Of a DNA stretch of 6,842 nt, positions 1 through 6,829 are shown in pieces. The position numbers and the translations under genes were made by a program. The stretch covers positions 1 to 6,842 of the forward strand of contig JAPLTZ010000288.1 in NCBI GenBank assembly GCA_026397895.1, read 5' to 3'. The stretch comes from Verrucomicrobiota bacterium (lineage in GTDB: Bacteria > Verrucomicrobiota > Verrucomicrobiia > Limisphaerales > JAFMIX01). How positions within the stretch are numbered: the first letter of the stretch is position 1; each line of letters begins with the position of its first letter. A model generated the notes under the pieces. It made no database searches and was not told the origin of the DNA. It worked only from the letters and a program-made list of their open reading frames with translations.

Positions 1-93
1 AAAGCAAAGCCCGCTTTCTGGCTGGAGCGGCTAGCGACGGTGGCGGCGAAAAGCTTGAACTCCGACCTTGCCGCGCTACCGTCTCGCGCATGA
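1..93 (+). CDS. 3' end of an unrecognised upstream gene (partial)
   Basis: Frame 1 is open from the window edge to TGA at 91-93 and gives a 30-residue tail with the segment FWLERLATVAAKSL and the end AALPSRA. Its stop overlaps the ATG of the next gene (90-92) as ATGA, the classic arrangement of translationally coupled genes; this is the main reason to believe it. I do not recognise the protein, and the tail does not resemble the C-terminus of an IlvB catalytic subunit that I know. The other two frames are either stopped (frame 2, TAG at 32-34) or are the open 5' extension of the hydrolase frame. A chance open frame of this length is possible. Confidence 0.5.
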   Translation, partial: KAKPAFWLERLATVAAKSLNSDLAALPSRA

Positions 94-911
94 ATCTCGA
101 AGATCATTTGGGCGATATCCTCCGCAAGGCACGGGCGATGAGCAACGTGCCGGCGGACGCGGCGGCGCAGGCGGCGGGTTTGAGCGAAGCGGAGTTGGCG
201 GCGCTGGAGGAATCGGGAAAATTTTCAAAGCGGCCCAACTTTGCCGCGCTCGCGACCGCGCTCGGCTTGAACGCGGCCAAGCTGGAAGGCATCGCCAACG
301 GCTGGCAGCCGTCGCCAAAGGATTTGAGCGCGTGGCGCGAAATTCGCGTGTTCACCTCGGCTGCCGAAGGAATGAGCGTGAATTGCTATCTCGTCTGGGA
401 CGAAGTCCAGCGCGAGGCCGCGTTGTTCGACACCGGTTTGGACGCGCAGCCGATTCTCGATACCATCGCCGCCGAGGGTGTGACGCTGCGGCACGTTTTC
501 ATCACGCACTCGCACTGGGATCACGTCGAGGCGCTGCCGAAAATCCGCGAAGCCTTTCCGAAAGTCCGGCTGCACACGAATTCCAAGAACGCGCCCGTGG
601 ATCAGCGCAACAAGACGGCGGAAATCATCCACCTCGGCGGCCTGCGCGTGACGCATCGCGAGACGCCCGGCCACGCGGAGGACGGCGTGACCTACCTCGT
701 CGGCAACTGGCAGGAAGACGCGCCGCATGTGGCATTCGTGGGCGACGCGATTTTCGCCGGTTCCATCGGGCGAGGCAACCAGTCGTGGGACCTGGCGCGG
801 CAGAAAGTGCGCGAGCAAATCCTGTCGCTGCCGCCGGAAACCCTGATTTGCCCCGGCCACGGCCCGCTGACGACGGTGGCGGAGGAGCGCGAGCACAACC
901 CGTTCTTCTGA
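90..911 (+). CDS. MBL-fold metallo-hydrolase with N-terminal HTH-like domain
   Basis: A 273-residue predicted cytoplasmic hydrolase. Residues 5-70 follow the layout of a Cro/C1 (XRE) helix-turn-helix domain: LRKARAMSNV, then AAGLSEAELAALEESGKFSK, then ALATALGLNAAKLEGIA. Residues 85-273 form a complete metallo-beta-lactamase fold of the glyoxalase II-like type. Metal ligands are visible: H140, H142, D144 and H145 in THSHWDH, H195 in TPGH, D219 in VGDAIF and H257 in CPGHGPLTT; FAGSIGRGN and the HNPFF end are also typical. Such enzymes hydrolyse thioesters or related bonds, usually with two metal ions; the substrate cannot be read here. The ATG at 90 is chosen because it overlaps the upstream stop by ATGA and starts just before the HTH region. 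No clear Shine-Dalgarno precedes it, and the frame is also open upstream to the window edge. ilvN follows after 63 bp. The putative recognition helix is acidic, so DNA binding is doubtful; it may be a structural or dimerising domain. Confidence 0.88.
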   Translation: MNLEDHLGDILRKARAMSNVPADAAAQAAGLSEAELAALEESGKFSKRPNFAALATALGLNAAKLEGIANGWQPSPKDLSAWREIRVFTSAAEGMSVNCYLVWDEVQREAALFDTGLDAQPILDTIAAEGVTLRHVFITHSHWDHVEALPKIREAFPKVRLHTNSKNAPVDQRNKTAEIIHLGGLRVTHRETPGHAEDGVTYLVGNWQEDAPHVAFVGDAIFAGSIGRGNQSWDLARQKVREQILSLPPETLICPGHGPLTTVAEEREHNPFF

Positions 912-921
912 TTTTTGCGAT

Positions 922-950
922 TTGACCGAAATGGTGGCGGTTGATAGCTT
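922..950 (+). promoter_or_regulatory. candidate sigma70-type promoter before ilvN
   Basis: TTGACC (922-927) is followed after 17 bp by TAGCTT (945-950), which would place a transcription start near 957 and a leader of about 18 nt. The -35 box matches the consensus well and the -10 poorly. Support comes from very similar pairs before lemA and the esterase gene in this window. If real, ilvN-ilvC can be transcribed independently of the hydrolase gene upstream. No leader peptide rich in branched-chain amino acid codons and no attenuator is visible. Confidence 0.4.
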
Positions 951-974
951 TTCCACCCCGCTTAACGGGATTTT

Positions 975-1448
975 ATGCGACACACCATTTCAATTCTTGT
1001 GGAAAACAAGTTCGGCGTGCTCACCCGCGTGGCCGGGCTGTTCAGCGGTCGCGGCTACAACATTGACACGCTCAACGTCGCGCCGACCCAGGACTCCGGG
1101 CGTTCCCGCATGACCATCGTCACCCACGGCGACGAGGCCACGCTCGATCAGATCGTCAAACAGCTCAAGAAGCTGGTCAACACCATCGAGGTGCAGGATT
1201 TCCGCGAGGGCGAATACGTGGACCGCGAGCTCGCGCTGGTGAAGGTTGCCGTGGACGCCAAGACCCGTGCCGAAGTGATGCAGATCACCGATATTTTCCG
1301 CGCCAAAATCGTGGACGTGCAGCCGAAGACATTGACGGTGGAAATCACCGGCAGCGAAAGCAAGGTGGAGAAGTTCCTCGACCTCATGAACACCTTCGGC
1401 ATCCAGGATTTGACCCGCACTGGCAAAGTCGCCATGCCGCGGAAATAG
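975..1448 (+). CDS. ilvN: Acetolactate synthase small (regulatory) subunit
   Basis: A 157-residue regulatory subunit of acetohydroxyacid synthase (the ilvN/ilvH family), which stabilises and activates the catalytic IlvB/IlvI subunit and confers valine feedback inhibition in branched-chain amino acid synthesis. Residues 2-75 are an ACT domain with the family signature NKFGVLTRVAGLFSGRGYNI and the segment TLNVAPT; residues about 82-155 are the small-subunit C-terminal domain (REGEYVDRELALVKV, then FRAKIVDV). Gly14, Asn29 and Ala36, positions tied to valine sensitivity in E. coli IlvH, are all retained, so feedback control is expected. Length is normal for the family. A GGGA sits 4 nt before the ATG, within a weak CCCG/CGGG hairpin (957-969), so the ribosome site is modest. 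ilvC follows after 40 bp. The partner catalytic gene is not directly adjacent. Confidence 0.95.
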   Translation: MRHTISILVENKFGVLTRVAGLFSGRGYNIDTLNVAPTQDSGRSRMTIVTHGDEATLDQIVKQLKKLVNTIEVQDFREGEYVDRELALVKVAVDAKTRAEVMQITDIFRAKIVDVQPKTLTVEITGSESKVEKFLDLMNTFGIQDLTRTGKVAMPRK

Positions 1449-1488
1449 TTTTTCGTTTTCAACCAACAACCAACAACACAACTGACAA
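1449..1488 (+). promoter_or_regulatory. A/C-rich, Shine-Dalgarno-free leader of ilvC
   Basis: The 40 bp between ilvN and ilvC contains no purine-rich Shine-Dalgarno motif. It carries two copies of the 7-mer CAACCAA (1460-1466 and 1467-1473) followed by CAACAC, in a stretch almost free of G. Such sequence stays single-stranded, which favours initiation without Shine-Dalgarno pairing. No terminator or promoter is seen, so ilvN and ilvC are very likely cotranscribed. The initiation mechanism is inferred. Confidence 0.45.
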
Positions 1489-2492
<1,004 letters not shown>

Positions 2493-2514
<22 letters not shown>

Positions 2515-2560
2515 TTTGGTTGTTTGAGGCACGCAGGCGGCCTATTGATTTGGTTGTTTG
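2493..2560 (+). repeat. 34-bp tandem duplication across the ilvC stop codon
   Basis: Copy 1 (2493-2526) and copy 2 (2527-2560) are directly adjacent and differ at one base (G at 2497, A at 2531), 33 of 34 identical. Copy 1 encodes the last residues of IlvC, the TGA and 12 bp of trailer; copy 2 is entirely downstream. As 34 is not a multiple of three, the second copy's TGA (2546-2548) is in another reading frame. The near-identity points to a recent duplication, probably by replication slippage, that left the protein intact and moved the terminator 34 bp away. Confidence 0.95.
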
Positions 2561-2568
2561 GTTTGGCG

Positions 2569-2604
2569 ACAGCCGCCGGAGAAATCCGGCGGCTGTTTGC
2601 TTTT
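2569..2604 (+). terminator. Rho-independent terminator of the ilv operon
   Basis: A perfect 12-bp stem, ACAGCCGCCGGA (2569-2580) with TCCGGCGGCTGT (2585-2596), closes on a GAAA tetraloop and is followed by a T-rich tract interrupted by GC (TTGCTTTT, 2597-2604). It lies 54 bp after the ilvC stop. The convergent M48 gene ends at 2603, so the hairpin also sits right behind that gene, but no T tract follows it on the minus strand; there it may act mainly as a 3' end protector or a weak terminator. Confidence 0.88.
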
Positions 2605-4585
2605 ACTCCGTCGTCACGAACGGCGGAATTGGACAATCCAGCGTATCGGCGACCGCCCGCAGCAACTCCGCCTCGCCTTCCTGAATCACTCCGTCCGCGC
2701 CGACGACGCGCACGCAGGCTTCGAGCAGGTTCTTCTTGATCTGCGGCGCGGCCTGGTCGAGGCGGTTCAGTGCGGCGTCGATCTGGTTCAGGCCGCAATC
2801 CTCAACGGGCAGAAACTCCGTCCCGCCCTCCGGCGCGCGGAGATACGGCGCGCCGGCGGCGAAGGCTTTCAAATTCTGCTCCTCGTCGTCGCTGCCGACG
2901 TGGGCGAGCGCGGAGAGCAGCACCGCGCAGTCGGGCAGCAGCGGCTTCAGCGAATAAAACTGCACCACGGCGTGGCGCGTGCCCTCGAATTGCGAGGCGA
3001 GATGGCGGTGGATGATTTTCTGCAGCACAAACTCGAACAGCTCCACCTGTCCGTCGCTTTCGACGAGCCACTGCATCGCGCGGAAAAAATCCGTGAATTC
3101 ATTCGCGCGCAGCCGCCGCAACGCCGGCAGCGCGATGCTCGCCAGCGGCAGCCGCGTCCGCGCCGCGATGGGCGTGACTTCCGGGAACAGCGCGGCGGTC
3201 TTCGCGTGGATGGCGGGCGCGGTGAGCGAGGCGAGTTGCTGGAGTTGGGCTGCGCGCTGGCCGTCGTCGTGGCTCAGGAGCAGCGCGTAGATGAGGGCGA
3301 CGGCGTCGAGCGGTTCGCGCGCGGCGAGCTTGAGATTTTCCGGCAACGCGTTGTGCAACTGCTCGGCATATTTCAGGTGCAACGGCGTGGGCTGGCCGAG
3401 ATTCGGCAGCACGGTCGTGGCGGTGATGACGGGCGGCTTGCGCCAGGTGACAGATTCGTTGCCGGCGAGCGCGACGCCGGCTTCGCGAAGCAGGCTCGGG
3501 ACGGGCGAGCGGGAGGCCTTGAGGTCGGCGATGGCGGCGTTCTCGACCAGCTCGATCTGCTCCGGCGCGAGCGCGGGGAATTTGCCGTCCCACGCCGGGG
3601 CGATGGCCTTGATGCGTTCCGCGATGGGCGGATGCGTGGCGAAGAGGTTGAGGAACGGCTCGGCGATGCCGTTGCCGAAGAAAAGGTGCGCGACGTCGGC
3701 GGCGTGTTCGGATTCGAGGCGCGAGCCGTGGCTGTAGCCCCCGATTTTTTGCAGCGCGCCGGAAAGGCCATCGGGGTTGCGGGTGAACTGCACGGCGGAA
3801 GCGTCGGCCAGGAATTCGCGCTGGCGGCTGACGGCGGCTTGGATCAGGCGACCGAAGAAAACGCCGATGCCGCCGATGAGCAGCAGCGCGAGGCCGAGGA
3901 GCGGGAGCGGGTTTTTATCGCGGCTGTTGCCGCTGCGGGCGCGGAGGAGAATCCGCCCGATGGTGGCGATGCAGAGGATTCCGAAGATGATGCCTAGCAG
4001 CCGGAGGTTGAGGCGCATATCGCCGTTGAGGATGTGGCTGAATTCGTGGCCGATGACGCCCTGCAACTCGTCGCGTTTGAGCGTGGTGATGCAGCCGCGC
4101 GTGACGCCGATGGCGGCGTCGCTGGGCGTGTGGCCGGCGGCGAAGGCGTTGATGCCGGGCTCTTCATCGAGGACGTAGACCTGCGGCATGGGCACGCCGG
4201 AGGCGATGGCCATTTCCTCGACGACGTTGAGGAGTTTGCGCTCGTTGGGATCGATGGTGTTCGGCGCGACGGGGCGGCCGCCGAGGGATTCGGCCACGCA
4301 ACCGCCGCCGCCGGAGAGCTGCATGGTTTTGTAGGCGCTGCCGCAGGTGATGATGCCGAGCACGCCGGCGCCGATGCCGAGGAGCAGTTCCGGCCGCCAG
4401 ACTTGGACGGCGGGCGCGGGGGCATCGTAGTAACCGTGGCGTTGGGTGCGGCTGGCCGCGCCGAAGAGGATGACGAGCACGGCGAGATAAACGGCGGCGA
4501 CGATGGCGATGACGGCGAGGATGAAGTAGAACACGAGAAGTTTCGTGTTCTTGCGGGCTTGATCCTGGCGTTGGAAGAAGTCCAT
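2603..4585 (-). CDS. Membrane M48 (HtpX-like) metalloprotease with TerB-like C-terminal region
   Basis: A 660-residue predicted inner-membrane zinc protease. It starts MDFFQRQDQARKNTKLL, typical of this M48 subgroup, then a membrane segment (16-41) and a second (67-85). The catalytic motif HEFSH lies at 180-184 with the third zinc ligand Glu257 in REFLAD; two more membrane segments (193-214 and 226-248) lie between them. THPPIAERI (317-325) is also an HtpX-family feature. From about 400 it continues far beyond the roughly 300 residues of classical HtpX, ending in two acidic helical segments: FFRAMQWLVESDGQVELFEF (500-519) and ACVRVVGADGVIQEGEAELL (623-642). These resemble the DG...E pattern of TerB-like domains. 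It probably cleaves damaged or misfolded membrane proteins. An in-frame GTG at 4624 would add 13 residues and overlap the upstream gene; the ATG at 4585 fits the family better. It follows the DUF1648 gene by 25 bp and lemA lies upstream. Confidence 0.92.
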   Translation of the reverse strand: MDFFQRQDQARKNTKLLVFYFILAVIAIVAAVYLAVLVILFGAASRTQRHGYYDAPAPAVQVWRPELLLGIGAGVLGIITCGSAYKTMQLSGGGGCVAESLGGRPVAPNTIDPNERKLLNVVEEMAIASGVPMPQVYVLDEEPGINAFAAGHTPSDAAIGVTRGCITTLKRDELQGVIGHEFSHILNGDMRLNLRLLGIIFGILCIATIGRILLRARSGNSRDKNPLPLLGLALLLIGGIGVFFGRLIQAAVSRQREFLADASAVQFTRNPDGLSGALQKIGGYSHGSRLESEHAADVAHLFFGNGIAEPFLNLFATHPPIAERIKAIAPAWDGKFPALAPEQIELVENAAIADLKASRSPVPSLLREAGVALAGNESVTWRKPPVITATTVLPNLGQPTPLHLKYAEQLHNALPENLKLAAREPLDAVALIYALLLSHDDGQRAAQLQQLASLTAPAIHAKTAALFPEVTPIAARTRLPLASIALPALRRLRANEFTDFFRAMQWLVESDGQVELFEFVLQKIIHRHLASQFEGTRHAVVQFYSLKPLLPDCAVLLSALAHVGSDDEEQNLKAFAAGAPYLRAPEGGTEFLPVEDCGLNQIDAALNRLDQAAPQIKKNLLEACVRVVGADGVIQEGEAELLRAVADTLDCPIPPFVTTE

Positions 4586-4610
4586 TGCGTTACGATATGC
4601 GCCAAGCCTC

Positions 4611-5114
4611 TTAAGCGGCGACACTGTTAAAATGACGAATCATGATTGCCGCCCAAATGATTGTGCCGACCAGAAAACCGCCAACTACAGGGAAAATCCA
4701 TAGCGGTGAAAGCTGCACCTGCGCCAAGTTGGATTGGATGATTGAAACATGAATCCCAATGACAAATCCGAGTGCTAAAGAAGCAAACCATAGGGAATGG
4801 CGAAATATGTATGCCAGGGTTTGGGATCGGCGTGCTGGGGCGAACCAATAATTATGGTGTGCGATATGGAATAAACCGTCAGGAAGAAATCGGCTGGCGT
4901 AGAGAATCACTGGAACTAGCAGCGGGAAAGCAATGCCTAGCATTGTCATGTGCCACAGGTGAATATCACGGTTCATCCACCCATTAGGTTGTCCGCTGGC
5001 ATCAAAATGAGTGGCAACTCGTGTCGGCAAATGAGTAAACGCAAAGACCAAGGTGCTGATGAAACATGAGTATAGCACCCCAAGGACAACTGCCGGTGTG
5101 CGTAGAGCGTTCAT
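4611..5114 (-). CDS. DUF1648 domain membrane protein
   Basis: A 167-residue integral membrane protein of unknown function. After the first hydrophobic segment (8-27) comes the DUF1648 signature LPTRVATHFDASGQPNGWM (29-47), followed by three more hydrophobic segments near 56-74, 106-126 and 137-159. NYWFAPARRSQTLAYIFRHS (88-107) is the other conserved-looking patch. DUF1648 also occurs in SdpI-like proteins that confer immunity to a secreted toxin in Bacillus, but nothing here demonstrates that role. The ATG at 5114 is preferred; TTG at 5123 and GTG at 5117 are in-frame alternatives, and none has a good Shine-Dalgarno. The gene sits 34 bp after lemA and 25 bp before the M48 gene. I counted about 48% GC across 4621-5100, against about 57% in sampled lemA sequence and about 65% in sampled M48 sequence, suggesting a different history from its neighbours. 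Confidence 0.88.
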   Translation of the reverse strand: MNALRTPAVVLGVLYSCFISTLVFAFTHLPTRVATHFDASGQPNGWMNRDIHLWHMTMLGIAFPLLVPVILYASRFLPDGLFHIAHHNYWFAPARRSQTLAYIFRHSLWFASLALGFVIGIHVSIIQSNLAQVQLSPLWIFPVVGGFLVGTIIWAAIMIRHFNSVAA

Positions 5115-5148
5115 CACATGCAAGGTTGCCGAACAACTGCTGCAACTG

Positions 5149-5751
5149 TTATGAAAACGAAACCTTCGGCGCGTCCTTCTGCTCGGGCTTGTCCACGACG
5201 AAGAGTTCGGCGGCGGCGAAGTTGAACATGTTGGCGACGAGGTTATCGGGGAAGACTTCGCGGGCGGTGTTGTAGACCATGACGGAATCGTTGTAGGCCT
5301 GGCGCGCGAAGGAGATTTTGTTTTCCGTGGAGGTCAGTTCCTCGGTGAGCTGCATCATGTTCTGGTTGGCCTTGAGGTCGGGGTATTGCTCGCTGACCAT
5401 CATGAGGCGGCTCAACGTGCCGGCGAGGCCGCTCTCGGCAGAGATGAGGTTTTTCACGGCGCTGGCGTCGCCGGGATTCGCAGCGGCGGTCTGGGAGGCG
5501 GCGTAGGCGATGTTGCGGGCCTTGGTGACGGCTTCGAGGGTTTCACGTTCGTGCTTGATGTAGCCCTTGGCGGTCTCGACGAGGTTGGGGATGAGGTCGT
5601 AGCGGCGCTTGAGCTGCACATCAATCTGCGCGTAGGCGTTCTTGAAACGGTTGCGCAGCGTGACGAGGCCGTTGTATTTGCCGACGACGACGAGCGCGAC
5701 GACGACGGCGAGGCCGATGAGAACGAGGAGGGCGATGAGGATGGGGGTCAT
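5149..5751 (-). CDS. lemA: LemA family membrane protein
   Basis: A 200-residue LemA-family protein. One N-terminal membrane segment (about 3-24) is followed by a mostly helical domain with the family hallmarks YNGLVTLRNRFKNAYAQIDV (26-45), LKRRYDLIPNLVETAKGY (47-64), EQYPDLKAN (121-129), ELTSTENKISFARQAYND (138-155) and FPDNLVANMF (167-176). The topology is expected to place a short tail outside and the helical domain on the other face of the membrane. The molecular function is not established; LemA genes are very often next to M48/HtpX-type proteases or TPM-domain proteins, as here, which points to membrane quality control. The ATG at 5751 is chosen because AGGA (5757-5760) precedes it at proper spacing and because the upstream extension to 5808 crosses the candidate promoter. 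DUF1648 and M48 genes follow closely, probably in one transcript. Confidence 0.95.
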   Translation of the reverse strand: MTPILIALLVLIGLAVVVALVVVGKYNGLVTLRNRFKNAYAQIDVQLKRRYDLIPNLVETAKGYIKHERETLEAVTKARNIAYAASQTAAANPGDASAVKNLISAESGLAGTLSRLMMVSEQYPDLKANQNMMQLTEELTSTENKISFARQAYNDSVMVYNTAREVFPDNLVANMFNFAAAELFVVDKPEQKDAPKVSFS

Positions 5752-5756
5752 AATTT

Positions 5757-5760
5757 TCCT
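5757..5760 (-). promoter_or_regulatory. Shine-Dalgarno of lemA
   Basis: On the minus strand AGGA lies 5 nt before the ATG at 5751 (AGGAAAATTATG). It is one of the few convincing ribosome sites in the window and decides the lemA start over the in-frame upstream codon at 5808. Confidence 0.7.
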
Positions 5761-5773
5761 GTGGTTAAAGTCC

Positions 5774-5808
5774 GCCTGACAGTTAGGGCAAAGCGGCGGG
5801 TCAGGCAA
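5774..5808 (-). promoter_or_regulatory. candidate lemA promoter flanked by an inverted repeat
   Basis: Read on the minus strand, TTGCCT (5803-5808) and TAACTG (5780-5785) are separated by 17 bp, giving a transcription start near 5773 and a leader of about 21 nt that includes the AGGA site. A perfect 7-bp inverted repeat, GCCTGAC (5774-5780 on the plus strand) and GTCAGGC (5800-5806), has its arms on the -35 box and just after the -10 box with 19 bp between them. This is the position expected of an operator, though it could also form a loose hairpin behind the esterase gene. Box matches to the standard consensus are moderate. Confidence 0.4.
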
Positions 5809-5828
5809 TGTTTATTTGCGCCGCCGTC

Positions 5829-6725
5829 TCACCGGCTTTCGGCGGGGCGCACAAAACCGTGCGCCCGCAACCAATCCACGCAGGCGAATGTCCACGGCAG
5901 CCACTTGGCGGGGTCATATTCCCGGCTGCCCAAGCCCAGCCCGTGCGGCCCTTTTTCGGGAACGTGCAGTTCCACGGGCACGCCGGCGTGGTGCAGGGCG
6001 GCGGCGAAGTTCAGGCTGTTCTCCACGGGCACGCCCGCGTCGGCGGCGGTGTGCCAGATGAAACAGGGCGGCGTGTTGCTGGTGACCTGCAGTTCGTTGG
6101 AAAGCAGGAGGACGAGTTCCGGCGGCGGGTTGGTGCCGAGCAGGTTTTTCTTCGAGCCGCCGTGCGTGCCGGTCTGCATGGTGACGACGGGATAACACAG
6201 GATGCCGAGGTCGGGCCGCGAGCTGACGCGCTCGATGGCGTCCGTCGCGTCCGGGTTGCCCGCATCGAAATGCGTGAGCAGCGTGCTCGCCAGATGCCCG
6301 CCCGCCGACGAGCCCATGACGCCGACGCGCTTCGGGTCCACGCCCCACTCGCCGGCGCGCGCGCGGACGGTGCGGAGGGCGCGGGCGGCGTCGTTCAACA
6401 TCGCGGGGTGGCGGTAGCCTTTGGAGCCGAGGCGGTATTTCAAAACAAATCCCGCGATGCCGTGGGCGTTAAGCCAGCGCGCGTAATCCTTGCCCTCGTG
6501 CGGCGCGAGCGCACCGTAGCCGCCGCCGGGGCAGATGACGATGGCGGCGGTCGGCGCGGTGGTTTTCTCCGGCAGGAAGACGGTGAGGGTGGGGATGTCG
6601 TTGGAGGAATTGCCGAGCGCGCCGGGCGCGCCGTCGGGCCAGAGCGGGAAGGAAAGGTTGGTTTGGGCGTTCATGGAAAGAGCGAGCGTCAACAGGGGCA
6701 GCAGCGCCAAGAGTTGTTTTTGCAT
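5829..6725 (-). CDS. Secreted alpha/beta hydrolase, BD-FAE/acetylxylan esterase-like
   Basis: A 298-residue serine hydrolase with an N-terminal signal peptide: Lys3, a leucine-rich core (5-16) and likely cleavage near residues 20-21 (MNA-Q). The mature part opens with the usual PLWPDGAPG (27-35) of this esterase group. The oxyanion-hole segment is CPGGGYGALAPHEG (65-78); Ser140 in GSSAGGH is the nucleophile, Asp229 in HTAADAGVP the acid and His261 in GPHGLGLGS the base, so the triad is complete. Relatives deacetylate xylan or remove feruloyl groups, or act on other sugar esters; the exact substrate cannot be told. The site of action should be the periplasm or outside the cell. It is first in the minus-strand series, with 77 bp to the lemA start, where a separate promoter may lie; a functional link to lemA is not implied. 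The ATG at 6725 lacks a Shine-Dalgarno and may lie close to its own transcription start. Confidence 0.9.
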   Translation of the reverse strand: MQKQLLALLPLLTLALSMNAQTNLSFPLWPDGAPGALGNSSNDIPTLTVFLPEKTTAPTAAIVICPGGGYGALAPHEGKDYARWLNAHGIAGFVLKYRLGSKGYRHPAMLNDAARALRTVRARAGEWGVDPKRVGVMGSSAGGHLASTLLTHFDAGNPDATDAIERVSSRPDLGILCYPVVTMQTGTHGGSKKNLLGTNPPPELVLLLSNELQVTSNTPPCFIWHTAADAGVPVENSLNFAAALHHAGVPVELHVPEKGPHGLGLGSREYDPAKWLPWTFACVDWLRAHGFVRPAESR

Positions 6726-6731
6726 GGCGGG

Positions 6732-6759
6732 AAGTTAATCCGCCGGCGCGGGCAGGCAA
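6732..6759 (-). promoter_or_regulatory. candidate promoter of the esterase gene
   Basis: On the minus strand TTGCCT (6754-6759) is followed after 16 bp by TAACTT (6732-6737). The first eight bases ATTGCCTG are identical to those at the lemA promoter candidate. The expected transcription start falls at or next to the ATG at 6725, so the mRNA would be leaderless or nearly so, in keeping with the absence of a Shine-Dalgarno. Confidence 0.35.
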
Positions 6760-6829
6760 TCCGAAACGCATCGGCCAGGTCATAAAAATTGTTCGCCCGC
6801 CGCGCCGCTTTCCCACATACTCGCGGACG

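Noticed and set aside
68..925. Overlapping plus-strand frame across the hydrolase gene
   Set aside because: Its Arg/Gly-rich translation has no family features; the frame starting at 90 has all the metal-binding motifs.
2524..2739. Small frame starting in the second copy of the duplication and continuing past the terminator
   Set aside because: It runs through a strong terminator hairpin and antisense into the M48 gene, with no protein-like features.
2558..3997. Long plus-strand open frame of 479 codons opposite the M48 gene
   Set aside because: It is an antisense shadow of the high-GC M48 gene; its translation is Arg/Glu/Gly-rich with no recognisable domain, whereas the minus strand encodes an intact protease.
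4586..4624. GTG start at 4624 for the M48 protease
   Set aside because: It would overlap the upstream gene by 14 bp and add 13 residues not typical of the family; MDFFQRQDQAR is the usual start.
5115..5148. Integron attC-like site flanking the AT-rich DUF1648 gene
   Set aside because: The gap has GTTG/CAAC-type repeats but is shorter than known attC sites, and no matching core site is found on the other side of the gene.
5764..5791. Alternative lemA promoter TTGCCC-16-TTTAAC on the minus strand
   Set aside because: Its transcription start would fall at the AGGA ribosome site and remove it from the mRNA; the TTGCCT-TAACTG pair upstream fits better.
5752..5808. N-terminal extension of LemA containing CPNC, suggestive of a zinc ribbon
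   Set aside because: Only one CxxC pair is present, and AGGA is well placed before the ATG at 5751. The extension also overlaps the candidate promoter.
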